From a virus, in IMG/VR virus record IMGVR_UViG_3300042350_004528, positions 234,834 to 298,833 of that record: a stretch of DNA of 64,000 nucleotides; one strand, given 5' to 3'. The notes under the pieces were generated by a model, which saw only the letters and a list, made by a program, of their open reading frames with translations, had not been told where the DNA came from and did no database searches. Below are positions 30,975 through 39,895 of this stretch, piece by piece (the first letter of the stretch is position 1; each line of letters starts with the position of its first letter). The position numbers and the translations under genes were made by a program.

Positions 30975-30982
30975 CAAAAGTA
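30975..30982 (-). promoter_or_regulatory. Promoter of tRNA array C
   Basis: Minus-strand TACTTTTG with CTTG 20 bp upstream, 26 bp before the leader ATG. Confidence 0.7.
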
Positions 30983-31022
30983 AGCAAAGTTTTTTAAATA
31001 TGCAAGTTTTTTCAAAAAAAAA

Positions 31023-31415
31023 TTAAAAAATTTCTCTTTTACCTCTAGATACTGGCTCCAAACCTTTATTTCTGTCAATATAGATCCAGTCATATTCAAC
31101 CAAACCGAACTCATTGAGATGGTCTAATACGGTCTCAATACTATATTCTTTACATGAATAAATGTCAAATTGAACCAAACTTGGTGTATTTGCATCCCAA
31201 ATATGAATCGCAGCATGTGAGGTTGCAAGGGTTATTGTCCCAGTAATACCCTCATTACCTGGCTCGTCAACATAAATGGACGTTGGGCCAGCAACGACAA
31301 CCATACCAACTTTATTTACCAACGAGGTTAACCATGCGTCTAAAACCTCTTCCTTCTTTGGTGGATTTAAAACGTATCCACGGACGATTAAATGCAAGTG
31401 ATTTGGATTGAACAT
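31023..31415 (-). CDS. S-adenosylmethionine decarboxylase-like (SpeH-type) protein
   Basis: 130 residues. ITLATSHAAIHIWDANTPSLVQFDIYSCKEYSIETVLDHL aligns with the prokaryotic AdoMet decarboxylase core (ESH-x-x-x-HTxPE ... DxxxC), where self-cleavage before the Ser of the SH motif makes the pyruvoyl group. The Glu before Ser is Thr here. The enzyme would feed polyamine synthesis or remove SAM needed by restriction or methylation systems. Fold assignment is fair, activity unproven. Confidence 0.65.
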   Translation of the reverse strand: MFNPNHLHLIVRGYVLNPPKKEEVLDAWLTSLVNKVGMVVVAGPTSIYVDEPGNEGITGTITLATSHAAIHIWDANTPSLVQFDIYSCKEYSIETVLDHLNEFGLVEYDWIYIDRNKGLEPVSRGKREIF

Positions 31416-31464
31416 TTTCTATAATATTTACTGAAATAAATATTAAGAATTAGCGTTAAAAACA

Positions 31465-31492
31465 AAAAAACCGAATTATTTATTCGGTTTTT
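31465..31492 (-). terminator. Rho-independent terminator
   Basis: Stem AAACCGAAT/ATTCGGTTT with T run, overlapping the last codons of the 31480 gene. Confidence 0.75.
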
Positions 31493-31863
31493 GCGTTATT
31501 TTTGAATTTTGGTTTTAATGATTTTTTATCAATTTCCATTGTAAAATGGTATCGTAATAAATCATCATCCGTATAATCACCTGACGATGAAAAATTTAAA
31601 GACTTAATGTCAAAACTAAAACCACCGATGATTTCACCAGTGGGGTCAAGGTATTCTAATTCAATTCTCGATAAATTAAATAAATCGGTTGGAATAATAT
31701 GGTCATTAACTGTTTCATAACAAGATGTTTCAAACATTAATCTATCACCATCATTATATAGTTTATATTTTGAAAATAAGTAGGGGTGAATCTCAACACC
31801 AACCGTTTTAATTAACCAGCGATTTGTTTTTTTCGGTTCAATTGGGAATTTTTCGATATTCAT
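31480..31863 (-). CDS. Hypothetical protein
   Basis: 127 residues, beta-rich, unrecognised (WLIKTVGVEIHPYLFSKYKLY). Last gene of the 38-31 kb glycan operon, ended by a terminator. Confidence 0.5.
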   Translation of the reverse strand: MNIEKFPIEPKKTNRWLIKTVGVEIHPYLFSKYKLYNDGDRLMFETSCYETVNDHIIPTDLFNLSRIELEYLDPTGEIIGGFSFDIKSLNFSSSGDYTDDDLLRYHFTMEIDKKSLKPKFKNNAKTE

Positions 31864-31884
31864 GATTAAATTTTATTTTTTTTA

Positions 31885-33537
31885 TTATAAACTGTAAATT
31901 CCAAAAGGCGTAATTAAATAATCAATGATTTTATTTTTTAAATGAGTCATAGCTTCTTCGGGACGATTTACTATTGGCTCGTTATGAACATTAAATGAAG
32001 TATTTACCAAACAACCAAAACCTGTTTGATTTTTATAAGATTTCAAAATATGATAAAATAATGGATTTGAATTTTTAGTTACAATTTGAATACGTGCCGT
32101 TTTGTCCACAGGATGGACAACAGTTGGTAACTTATCTTTCCATTCATCTCGTGTTTCAAAACATAATGTCATAAACTCAGCGGCATATCTAGATTTATTC
32201 ACTATAAACAATCGATTAGCATCCTCATCTATTACTGCTGGCGCAAAAGGCATAAAATCGTTACGTTGTAACTTATCATTAATTAATTTATAAGTTTCGG
32301 GGTGAGTGGCGTCACAAATAATACTTCTATTACCTAAAGCTCTAGGGCCGTGTTCAAATTTGCCCTGAAATAATCCTAATATTTTTTTATTAAGTAATAA
32401 AACAGTAATAAAATCTATATTAAAAGGAATATAATTATATGTTCCTAAAATATTTTTTGCCGCTTCATCTACGTGTTCTTTATCATACTCATTCCCAAAA
32501 AACACATTATTTAATCTAAAAGGTTTAAAATCAGGATGAAGTTGTTTAATCGTTCCTAAAACACACCCTAAAGCTAACCCCTCATCACCCATTGGGGGGG
32601 CTATAAATACTTCATCCACCCATTCTAGTTCATTAATTAATTTATTCATTTTTACATTAGCAAAAATACCTCCAGCCATTGCCACTTTTTTAACATGAGG
32701 ATATTTTTGATGTAAATTATTAAGTATTTTTAAGATTTTTTCCTCAAATACTTTCTGTCCAGTATAAGCAATGTTTTTAATAGTTTCATGATTCTTCCAA
32801 TATCGAGAACCCATTGATTTAAAAAAGTTTTGATAAGTTTTTAAAAAAACATTTCCCCCAGCTAAATCACTATCATCAGAAAAAGGTGAAATTTCTGTTT
32901 GAAGACCATCAATTTTAATAACTTCGTTAAAAGCATCATATATTTCAGGTATTAGTCCTCCATGCCCAGCCATACCCACTACTTTACCTTCATCTTTTAA
33001 TCTTTTAAATCCTATTAATTCTGTAATAGCGGCATAAAATAGTCCTAAAGAATCTCTATTTAATAAAATCCCATCGATATACTCTAAATTACCATTTTTA
33101 CCTAAATAATACTTAGCTGAATGATTTTCTCCTGAACCATCAATAGCCACAACTAATGTATCTTCTTGAAAGTTAGATAAGTAATATGCTGTATTAATAT
33201 GAGAATCGTGGTGTTCGATTTTAATATATTTTTCTTTTTCTAAATTAAAATTAATGGTCATTTTAAAAATATCTCTGATTATTTCGTAATCGTAAAAACT
33301 AGTGAAATAATTTACTTTTCCTAAATCTACATCATGTTTAACTATTAATTCAGTAAGAGAAGCTAAAGGATATCTAAAATAATTATTTTCAAAATCTTTA
33401 TAAGGTTTAATCCTATTTAATCTTTCTTCCTCTAAGACTACTTTTAAATCGCCATTTTCAAAATAAGCTAACCCACAGCTGTGAGAACCACCAATAATTC
33501 CTAATATTCGATAGGAAGAATTTTCGTACAATTTCAT
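31885..33537 (-). CDS. Carbamoyltransferase, NodU/CmcH/TobZ family
   Basis: 550 residues, the usual length. ILGIIGGSHSCGLAYFENGDLKVVLEEERLNRIK, HHDSHINTAYYLSNF, LVVAIDGSGENHSAKYYLG, EGLALGC and KFEHGPRALGNRSIICD are family signatures of the Kae1-like and C-terminal domains. These enzymes place a carbamoyl group on a sugar or nucleoside hydroxyl via carbamoyl-AMP. Neighbours are glycosyl- and methyltransferase-like genes, so a modified sugar on the virion, host surface or DNA is the probable target. Confidence 0.9.
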   Translation of the reverse strand: MKLYENSSYRILGIIGGSHSCGLAYFENGDLKVVLEEERLNRIKPYKDFENNYFRYPLASLTELIVKHDVDLGKVNYFTSFYDYEIIRDIFKMTINFNLEKEKYIKIEHHDSHINTAYYLSNFQEDTLVVAIDGSGENHSAKYYLGKNGNLEYIDGILLNRDSLGLFYAAITELIGFKRLKDEGKVVGMAGHGGLIPEIYDAFNEVIKIDGLQTEISPFSDDSDLAGGNVFLKTYQNFFKSMGSRYWKNHETIKNIAYTGQKVFEEKILKILNNLHQKYPHVKKVAMAGGIFANVKMNKLINELEWVDEVFIAPPMGDEGLALGCVLGTIKQLHPDFKPFRLNNVFFGNEYDKEHVDEAAKNILGTYNYIPFNIDFITVLLLNKKILGLFQGKFEHGPRALGNRSIICDATHPETYKLINDKLQRNDFMPFAPAVIDEDANRLFIVNKSRYAAEFMTLCFETRDEWKDKLPTVVHPVDKTARIQIVTKNSNPLFYHILKSYKNQTGFGCLVNTSFNVHNEPIVNRPEEAMTHLKNKIIDYLITPFGIYSL

Positions 33538-33539
33538 AA

Positions 33540-34220
33540 TTAATCTAATTCTTTTATAATTTCTTTTTTATTAAAATCATATTTCCACCAAGAATTTTCA
33601 CCAGGTGTAGAAATGTATGACACATGAGTCATGTGCGCTTTTTTTACACACATTTGTTTATATTTATTTTGGTTTGTAATTCTGTTAGACCATTGAGCGT
33701 CAGTTGACGCGAGATATTGGGTGATGCCTTGAATATCGTTAGCGGCAATAGTGTGATAAGGGTGTTCTAACCAAATGTGTCTCCTAATTCCAGTAAAAAA
33801 CCAACCAGTAAACGACACTTCAAATTCATCTGGTAGGGCATCCATTTCATATGTTTTAAAAAATTTATTATATTTTTCCATCAAAGGAAGTTGCCCTCCC
33901 TGACAATGTATCCATTGTTTGCCTTGAGAATGAATTGTTGCTAAATAACTATTTTGCCTAACACACGACCACCCTGTAACTATTTCGTGTCTATGTAACG
34001 CTTCTTCTAAATAGGCAAAATTTTCAGGACTAATAATAACATCATCAGAAACAATAAAATAATTATCATAATTTGTTTCTTCAATGAAGGAAGGAATATG
34101 TGTATTGAGTTCATATTCCCTAAACCCCTTAAACCAAACTTTAGGGACTTTTAATTTTGAGATGGCGTGTTTTATGATTTCTTCATCTCTAACACTCATT
34201 ATCATTAAACAATTTTTCAT
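33540..34220 (-). CDS. Glycosyltransferase-like protein
   Basis: 226 residues. NYDNYFIVSDDVIISPENFAYLEEAL resembles the DxD region of GT-A enzymes; EVSFTGWFFTGIRRHIW follows. AT-rich, gap of two bases to the carbamoyltransferase. Weak family evidence; donor unknown. Confidence 0.5.
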   Translation of the reverse strand: MKNCLMIMSVRDEEIIKHAISKLKVPKVWFKGFREYELNTHIPSFIEETNYDNYFIVSDDVIISPENFAYLEEALHRHEIVTGWSCVRQNSYLATIHSQGKQWIHCQGGQLPLMEKYNKFFKTYEMDALPDEFEVSFTGWFFTGIRRHIWLEHPYHTIAANDIQGITQYLASTDAQWSNRITNQNKYKQMCVKKAHMTHVSYISTPGENSWWKYDFNKKEIIKELD

Positions 34221-34900
34221 AATTTATTCGAAAAAAATCCTAAAATATCTTCAATAATTTCTAAAGAATTTTTATTAACAATTCCATCTGGGTTATAAAA
34301 ATAATCGGGAACGCTCTCCGTACCAAATTTTCCCACATTATACCCAGCATAAAATTGATTGAAATCACTACCCCAAGGTAAATAAGCTGTAACCCAATCA
34401 TATTTTTTTGTTTCGTGCAGATAACCATTAATGATAGAAATGTTACAATTATGTTCTTTTCTAAATCTATCTATTACGCACATCCAAACGTGAAGCTCTT
34501 CTGGGTTTTCACTGTGTAACGTAAAATTAACTAATTTATATCTTAAATCTAGCTTGTCTTCAAGTAAGATCTCTCTAGTATGTGGATTAAGAATTTTAAC
34601 CTCATAAGGGACAAATCCTTTATAAAACCACCTTAAATACGAATGATTTGGTATATTGGCGGCTTCCCAAAGAATTTTAAAATCTTCTGAATTTATTATT
34701 TCCTCTTCAATTGACTTTGAACCTGAGGCGTTGTAATTGTACTTTAATTTTTTTACAACTTTGGTTTTTTCAATAGATATTTCTACACGAAATTCATTAA
34801 GTTTATTATCATCATCGTGTACATGAACACATAAACCATCTCGGTAATCTACCATAAATCTATAATTCATATTTTTGTTTTTAAAATTTATTTTATCCAA
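34217..34900 (-). CDS. Hypothetical protein of the glycan island
   Basis: 227 residues; Trp-rich C-terminus (LHVWMCVIDRFRKEHNCNISIINGYL, WGSDFNQFYAGYNVGKFG). Overlaps both neighbours by a few bases. Not recognised. Confidence 0.5.
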   Translation of the reverse strand: MDKINFKNKNMNYRFMVDYRDGLCVHVHDDDNKLNEFRVEISIEKTKVVKKLKYNYNASGSKSIEEEIINSEDFKILWEAANIPNHSYLRWFYKGFVPYEVKILNPHTREILLEDKLDLRYKLVNFTLHSENPEELHVWMCVIDRFRKEHNCNISIINGYLHETKKYDWVTAYLPWGSDFNQFYAGYNVGKFGTESVPDYFYNPDGIVNKNSLEIIEDILGFFSNKL

Positions 34901-35618
34901 AGCAACTCATTGTGCTATAATTTTTCATTTCAAATATATAATTAACCCTAATATCCGAAGGATCCATTTCAATAGTCCTGTTCGTATTACAAGCCATGGC
35001 AATAGCGGACGTTGCTGTTAAATTACCTAAAAAATGGTCACAAGAAGCTATTGCTGTTGTCATATCTTTTAATAAAGGTAAATATAGCATAGGTATTTTA
35101 TTAAAAAAAGGAGAAGTTGTATATTGTTCGATATATGAACAAACAAAGTAAGCTTTATCTTTCCAATATTCAATGTAATTTAAATAATATTGAATAGTAT
35201 CTAAATGCGGTAAAGGTTTAAAATTTCTATTTATTAATAATAAGTCTTTGAATGCGCTGTCTTTTTTAACCTCTAACCAAGAATAATTAAAAGGTATTTC
35301 AATGTTTGGGTTAATATAATTGCGGAGGTACAATTCATTCCACGATGCTGTGAACAAATTTGGGTCGGTTCTAAATCTGGTGAGATCAATATCTATTTCT
35401 TGGTTCGCCCAAATTTCAAAGTTATTAACATAAGATTGATTTGATACTATGGGGGATAATTCATTAAAACTATTTTCTACCCCCGAAGCAAATACTTCAT
35501 GGTCGTGATTACAAATATATATGTTAAATTTTTCCCCTGTGGTTTCAAAAAGATATTTGGGTAAAATTAAAGCGTGAATAAAATCACCTAGTTTTCCACC
35601 AATTAATATATTTCTCAT
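34893..35618 (-). CDS. GT9/heptosyltransferase-like glycosyltransferase
   Basis: 241 residues. MRNILIGGKLGDFIHALILPKYLFE is the GT-B N-terminal glycine loop of GT9-type enzymes and TTAIASCDHFLGNLTATSAIAMAC is the matching C-terminal nucleotide-sugar site. It is shorter than bacterial heptosyltransferases (~340). With the HldE-type kinase at 6003 this hints at heptose or a related sugar. Confidence 0.6.
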   Translation of the reverse strand: MRNILIGGKLGDFIHALILPKYLFETTGEKFNIYICNHDHEVFASGVENSFNELSPIVSNQSYVNNFEIWANQEIDIDLTRFRTDPNLFTASWNELYLRNYINPNIEIPFNYSWLEVKKDSAFKDLLLINRNFKPLPHLDTIQYYLNYIEYWKDKAYFVCSYIEQYTTSPFFNKIPMLYLPLLKDMTTAIASCDHFLGNLTATSAIAMACNTNRTIEMDPSDIRVNYIFEMKNYSTMSCFG

Positions 35619-35869
35619 TTTTTACCGTACATTTTAGTTGCACCTTGTTTATATAATTTTTGTTGTTTTCCAGTTGCCACCATTTCATTAATACTTTCAT
35701 CAATTTCTTGTATTAAATCTGTTCGATATGTGTTAGCAACATTTGTAACTCGAGTAGCATCTGCTATTTGTTTATCGGAGGCATTGGGATCACGTTTAAT
35801 GTCTTCGGCCATCCAAATACGAATATTAGCTATTGTAAGTTTGTCAATTAAATTTCCTATTGTTTCCAT
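35615..35869 (-). CDS. DUF4254-like small protein
   Basis: 84 residues: TIGNLIDKLTIANIRIWMAEDIKR and LIQEIDESINEM match the DUF4254 pattern often found beside Bacteroidetes surface-glycan genes. ATGA overlap with the GT9-like gene. Function unknown. Confidence 0.6.
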   Translation of the reverse strand: METIGNLIDKLTIANIRIWMAEDIKRDPNASDKQIADATRVTNVANTYRTDLIQEIDESINEMVATGKQQKLYKQGATKMYGKK

Positions 35870-35872
35870 AGT

Positions 35873-36496
35873 TTATTTTTTAATGTAAATATAATTATAT
35901 TCTACAGTTTTATCCAATTTATAACCAATTAAATCCATATAATCATTATAAGATTCTAAATATATATAATTTTCAAGTATAACAACTTTAGGATTATATT
36001 TAGTATGATTAAATCCTTTCATTACTTCTAATTCCCAGCCTTCTGTATCAATAATTAGAATATCTATTTCTTGTTCTAATTTAGCTTCTTCTAAAACTAA
36101 ATCTAAAGTAGTAATATTAACATTAATATTCTGAATAAAACCAGGATCTCCTTCTTTATCTATATATTCTTGTTTTATGTTAATTGATGAAAAAGATTCA
36201 TAAGTTAAATCTCCATCTTCAGGATATCTCCATTTTGTTATTTGAAAGTTAGCGTTTTCTTCAATGTAATCAGCACAAGCATAAGGATATATTTCATTTC
36301 CTACTTTTTTATGAAATTCTACAAAATATGGGTTTGGTTCAACACTAATACATCTCCATCCATCTTCCCTAAATATTTTTGAAAAACTAAGTATTTCAGG
36401 GTGTGCTGCTCCTACTTCAACTAATATTCCTTTAGATTTAAAAAATCTACTATATTGATCTTTTACAATATCATCTATATCAAATTCAGCGTACAT
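35873..36496 (-). CDS. FkbM-family methyltransferase
   Basis: 207 residues. GILVEVGAAHPEILSFSKIFREDGWRCISVEPNPYFVEF is the SAM site, LDLVLEEAKLEQEIDILIIDTEGWELEVMKGF the FkbM D-x-E-G block. FkbM enzymes O-methylate sugars or polyketides. Two bases from the C-methyltransferase gene. A second FkbM protein is at 41649. Confidence 0.85.
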   Translation of the reverse strand: MYAEFDIDDIVKDQYSRFFKSKGILVEVGAAHPEILSFSKIFREDGWRCISVEPNPYFVEFHKKVGNEIYPYACADYIEENANFQITKWRYPEDGDLTYESFSSINIKQEYIDKEGDPGFIQNINVNITTLDLVLEEAKLEQEIDILIIDTEGWELEVMKGFNHTKYNPKVVILENYIYLESYNDYMDLIGYKLDKTVEYNYIYIKK

Positions 36497-36497
36497 A

Positions 36498-37721
36498 TTA
36501 TTTTCCTCCTATAATTTCAAAACGTGGGCAAGGTACAATAAATTGCCCACCATTATTTAAATAATCTTGTTCACGAGAAACAAACTCATTAATAAAATGC
36601 CAAGGTAATACTAACATATAATCTGGTGGTGACTGTCTCATTTCTTCTTCTGAAATAATTGGAATGTTGGTTCCAATGGTTTTTAATCCAAATTTATAAG
36701 GACTGCGTTCAACCATAGCGGAGATTAAACTGCTATCTAAACCAAAATATTGAAGTAATGTATTTCCTTTAGTAGAGGCGCCATAGCCATAAACTGTTTT
36801 TCCTTTAGCCACCTCTTCTTTAATAAACGCTACCGTTTGTTCTTTTAAAGCATCAATATCTTTCTGAAATTGTTCCCACACTTCAGGAGACTCGACATCA
36901 AATTTTTCTTCTAACGATAAGATAGATTCCATTCTAAATTGGCAAACATCTCTTAAAGGAGAAGTTCCAAATGAAGTGATGGGGGCGTTATCTTTTTGAA
37001 CATAAACTCTAAAACTACCTCCGTTTACATCATTTAGTTCACAATCCACCACTTTTAAATTATGTTTAGCGAATAAATTTTTAATTGTTTTTAAAGAATA
37101 GTAATATCTATGCTCGTGGCATATATTATCAAACGCTAACTGTTTTACCATTAATGGTGTATAACTTAATTGAAGTACCCAAACACCATCATCCGCCAAA
37201 ATTTCATTTATATCGTTAATAAATGGATGTGGGTCGGATAAATCATAAAACATAGCAATAGTTGTAATTACTTTAGCTTTTTTATCACCATATCCTGTTT
37301 TTTGATAGGCGTCATAACTAAAATAATCTTGAATTACTGTGCCATATTTACTAGATTCATTATAAAAAGTATCATCACAAGGATCGATCCCTAATTTAAT
37401 AAATTCGTTAGGAATTTGTCTCATCATCGTTCCATCATTACAGGCAATATCTAACCACACATCATCTTTTTTATATTTAATTCTAGAACATATTTCATTA
37501 ACAATATTACCAAGTTCTTTGGTCATAGTTGCGTTGATACCAGAACGATACCAATATTTACCCCACATTGTTTCATTTGGGGCATCCTCAATTAATCTAA
37601 CAGCTCCCGTCACCTCTTCTATTTGAAGGTCAAGACTGTATTTATTTTTACCATCATAATCGGTATCTGATTTAATAAAATCAGAGACATAATGGGAACC
37701 AATTTCTAATATTTTTTTCAT
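36498..37721 (-). CDS. Sugar C-methyltransferase (NovU/TylCIII type)
   Basis: 407 residues, the usual size. YRSGINATMTKELGNIV, DDVWLDIACNDGTMMRQIP (SAM motif I), HEHRYYYSLKTIKNLF and the C-terminal domain VYGYGASTKGNTLLQYFG are family hallmarks. The N-terminal zinc-binding Cys cluster of typical members is missing here. The enzymes add a methyl to C3 of NDP-keto-sugars. With the carbamoyltransferase this recalls branched, carbamoylated deoxysugars such as noviose. Confidence 0.85.
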   Translation of the reverse strand: MKKILEIGSHYVSDFIKSDTDYDGKNKYSLDLQIEEVTGAVRLIEDAPNETMWGKYWYRSGINATMTKELGNIVNEICSRIKYKKDDVWLDIACNDGTMMRQIPNEFIKLGIDPCDDTFYNESSKYGTVIQDYFSYDAYQKTGYGDKKAKVITTIAMFYDLSDPHPFINDINEILADDGVWVLQLSYTPLMVKQLAFDNICHEHRYYYSLKTIKNLFAKHNLKVVDCELNDVNGGSFRVYVQKDNAPITSFGTSPLRDVCQFRMESILSLEEKFDVESPEVWEQFQKDIDALKEQTVAFIKEEVAKGKTVYGYGASTKGNTLLQYFGLDSSLISAMVERSPYKFGLKTIGTNIPIISEEEMRQSPPDYMLVLPWHFINEFVSREQDYLNNGGQFIVPCPRFEIIGGK

Positions 37722-37780
37722 TTTTTTTATAAATTTTGTATAACTTAAAATTAAGTTAAAATAATTGATAAGTAAAGTAT

Positions 37781-38248
37781 TTAATACAATTTTTTATATT
37801 TAATTATAGAATCACTACAAACACCATAACAACCAGAAACGTCATCGTTATTTAATTCTGGTAAAACCGCAACGCTTTTTTTAATTGGTTGTTTACCAGG
37901 GTAAGCCCAAATATAACCTTTACTTGTTATGGTCAGTGTATCATGTTCATGCCAAAAATAATGTAGATATGCCCCTCTCGAGTCCAACTCATTAAATCTT
38001 TCAATTACAACTATATCTTTACAGTGTAACCATAATTTGCTGTGATGCTTCTCCAACCAATCAATATCTAATTGGTATTGTGGTTGATCGTGACCCAAAA
38101 AAAGTTTGTTGTTATGTAATCTAACATCAATTTTACAATCAAATCCCAAATTGATTGCGTTTTCTATATATGAGGGGTTATTCTCATATTCCTTTTGTAC
38201 GCCATCTAAATTACCTCTGTGGGATATAAGTTTCACAATTTTAACCAC
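37781..38248 (-). CDS. Glycerophosphodiester phosphodiesterase-like protein
   Basis: 155 residues, shorter than full GDPDs. LISHRGNLDG, NPSYIENAINLGFDCKIDVRLHNNKLFLGHD contain the HRG and E-x-D..H pattern of the GDPD/PI-PLC barrel. The barrel is incomplete (C-terminal strands reduced). Probably acts on, or mimics an enzyme of, surface glycan phosphodiesters. Confidence 0.6.
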   Translation of the reverse strand: MVKIVKLISHRGNLDGVQKEYENNPSYIENAINLGFDCKIDVRLHNNKLFLGHDQPQYQLDIDWLEKHHSKLWLHCKDIVVIERFNELDSRGAYLHYFWHEHDTLTITSKGYIWAYPGKQPIKKSVAVLPELNNDDVSGCYGVCSDSIIKYKKLY

Positions 38249-38251
38249 ATT

Positions 38252-38701
38252 CTATTTTAGGGCCTCAAATTCCATTTCTTCTGGAGTTAATAAACCCTTA
38301 TTATATTTCTGAACTCGATCGAAATACCTTTGTTTTACTTTACTAGATATTGGTATCGGGTTACCTTCTTCGTCAATTCTAACAAATTTAATATTTGTGT
38401 ATGTCACAATTTCTTGTGTGCCCGTGTGAACATTGTGTTTTCTAACTTCAATATATAGGGATAACGATGTTTTACCAAACTCTAAAACTTTACCATAAAT
38501 TTTAAGCAAATTATTAACCTTAACTGGTTTTTTAAAAACCAGTTGATCAATCATAATAGTAACAACTCTTGGGGTATCACAAATCTGAGCGGCGTAAGCT
38601 GCTGATGCGTCATCTATTAATGACACCAAAGTACCCCCGAACATATTATCATGGACTCCAATGTCGCCTTTTTTACAGATATACGTTGTGATTAATTCCA
38701 T
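38252..38701 (-). CDS. Acyl-CoA thioesterase-like hotdog protein
   Basis: 149 residues from the ATG at 38701; the longer frame would run through the terminator into the tmRNA. GDIGVHDNMFGGTLVSLIDDASAAYAAQ is the YciA/4HBT hotdog catalytic helix region, followed by VTIMIDQLVFKKPVKVNNLLKIYGKV. Such enzymes hydrolyse acyl-CoA. Rare in phages; could change lipid precursors. Confidence 0.75.
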   Translation of the reverse strand: MELITTYICKKGDIGVHDNMFGGTLVSLIDDASAAYAAQICDTPRVVTIMIDQLVFKKPVKVNNLLKIYGKVLEFGKTSLSLYIEVRKHNVHTGTQEIVTYTNIKFVRIDEEGNPIPISSKVKQRYFDRVQKYNKGLLTPEEMEFEALK

Positions 38702-38737
38702 GCGACAATAGTAATAAAAAATGTGGATAAAACAAAT

Positions 38738-38768
38738 AAAAAAAGGGTAAAATATTTTACCCTTTTTA
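38738..38768 (-). terminator. tmRNA terminator
   Basis: 13-bp A/T-rich stem AAAAGGGTAAAAT/ATTTTACCCTTTT followed by T run, 10 bp after the tmRNA 3' end. Confidence 0.85.
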
Positions 38769-38776
38769 AATTTCTG

Positions 38777-39152
38777 TGGAGTCGGAGGGATTCGAACCCT
38801 CGTCTCGTTTAGCCATTCAATAATTCTCATTCACATGCTTAGTTCATTTTTCTAAACAAACAAAATATTTGTCTTCACTAACCCAGAAGTTCAATAAAAC
38901 TGGAATACCTTTTTTGGAGTTCCCACCTCCCACCTGGCATCTAAGGGTTTTTGCAGTTTTAACTGACAGTTGTTGGCTTACGCCAATTCGTAGTCTGCAA
39001 ACTCAACTGGCTGACCGTTCAACACGATGTTGCCTTCAGCGTCAATGTAGCTTTCGCCATCTGAAATTGTGTATAGGTTATTTAAGTGTTTCCGATACTA
39101 ACACCACATGCAAATTAAAGAACGAATCTACCGATCGATTCCAGTCGACCCC
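38777..39152 (-). ncRNA. ssrA: tmRNA (ssrA) with unusual long tag
   Basis: 376 nt. 5' end GGGGTCGACTGGAATCGATC and 3' end with GAACTAAGCATGTG, T-arm GAGGG-TTCGAAT-CCCTC and acceptor GGGGTCG/CGACTCC (one G-U) are tmRNA hallmarks; CCA is not fully encoded. The tag frame (39058-38978) starts GESY, as in Bacteroidetes tags, but then continues: GESYIDAEGNIVLNG...EFADYELA-stop, 26 residues, instead of about 10 ending ALAA. Co-transcribed with tRNA-Leu. The phage also has smpB and clpP. Confidence 0.93.
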
Positions 39153-39183
39153 ATATGTATAAATACCGTAATATTTTACTTTG

Positions 39184-39267
39184 TACCGAGGATGGGAGTC
39201 GAACCCACACGGCCTTTTGGGCCAAGGGATTTTAAGTCCCTCATGTCTACCATTCCATCACCTCGGC
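39184..39267 (-). tRNA. tRNA-Leu(TAA), beside tmRNA
   Basis: Acceptor GCCGAGG/CCTCGGT, class II, loop CTTAAAA. Transcribed with tmRNA from 39287, without a leader peptide. Confidence 0.92.
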
Positions 39268-39286
39268 ATTACGATGATTTACACCA

Positions 39287-39294
39287 CAATATTA
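39287..39294 (-). promoter_or_regulatory. Promoter of tRNA-Leu/tmRNA
   Basis: Minus-strand TAATATTG (one mismatch to TAnnTTTG) with TTTG 19 bp upstream. Confidence 0.5.
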
Positions 39295-39318
39295 CGAAAT
39301 TATTTTTAAAAAACAAAA

Positions 39319-39891
39319 TTATTTTCTAAATAGAAACGCATTTTTTATTCCAGGTATCATTGATTCAGAATAAAATGAAATATTTTCTTTTAAACCGTAA
39401 TATGTTTTAAAATTAATCACGTTATCTTCATTATCTTTTTTTATTGAAAATAAAAATGGTGCGTGTGTTTCAAATTCTTTTATTTCATATGTTAAATTAT
39501 ATTTTTTGATTAAATCGTTAACAGCGGTTACCGATCCAGTAAAATAATAATCAACATCAAAACCTAATGATGTTATATCATAACCAATTATTACAAAATT
39601 TAAATTATCATCATTATTGAGATAATCAGCGTAAATTTTTATACCCACAATATTTTCATGTTCATCTGTTTTAATCGCATATTGTTTAAATACTGGTTTA
39701 TCTAATATATTAAACATAGCATTAATATCATGAACTCTACTTTGTAAGTCATCAATATTGTCTATCAAATAATATTGGCTGTTAAGTTTTTCAGTTGTGG
39801 TTAAAAACTTAGCAAAGTTATTATCCCCAGTTGATGCCTTTACATCACCATTCAGATCAATGTAAAAATCTTTGAAGTCTGTTATTTCCAT
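39319..39891 (-). CDS. Hypothetical protein
   Basis: 190 residues, beta-rich, unrecognised. Single-gene unit starting four bases after a promoter box, so probably leaderless. Confidence 0.55.
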   Translation of the reverse strand: MEITDFKDFYIDLNGDVKASTGDNNFAKFLTTTEKLNSQYYLIDNIDDLQSRVHDINAMFNILDKPVFKQYAIKTDEHENIVGIKIYADYLNNDDNLNFVIIGYDITSLGFDVDYYFTGSVTAVNDLIKKYNLTYEIKEFETHAPFLFSIKKDNEDNVINFKTYYGLKENISFYSESMIPGIKNAFLFRK

Positions 39892-39895
39892 AAAA

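Noticed and set aside
38702-38830. N-terminal extension of the thioesterase frame into the tmRNA
   Set aside because: It crosses the tmRNA terminator; the homologous start is the ATG at 38701.
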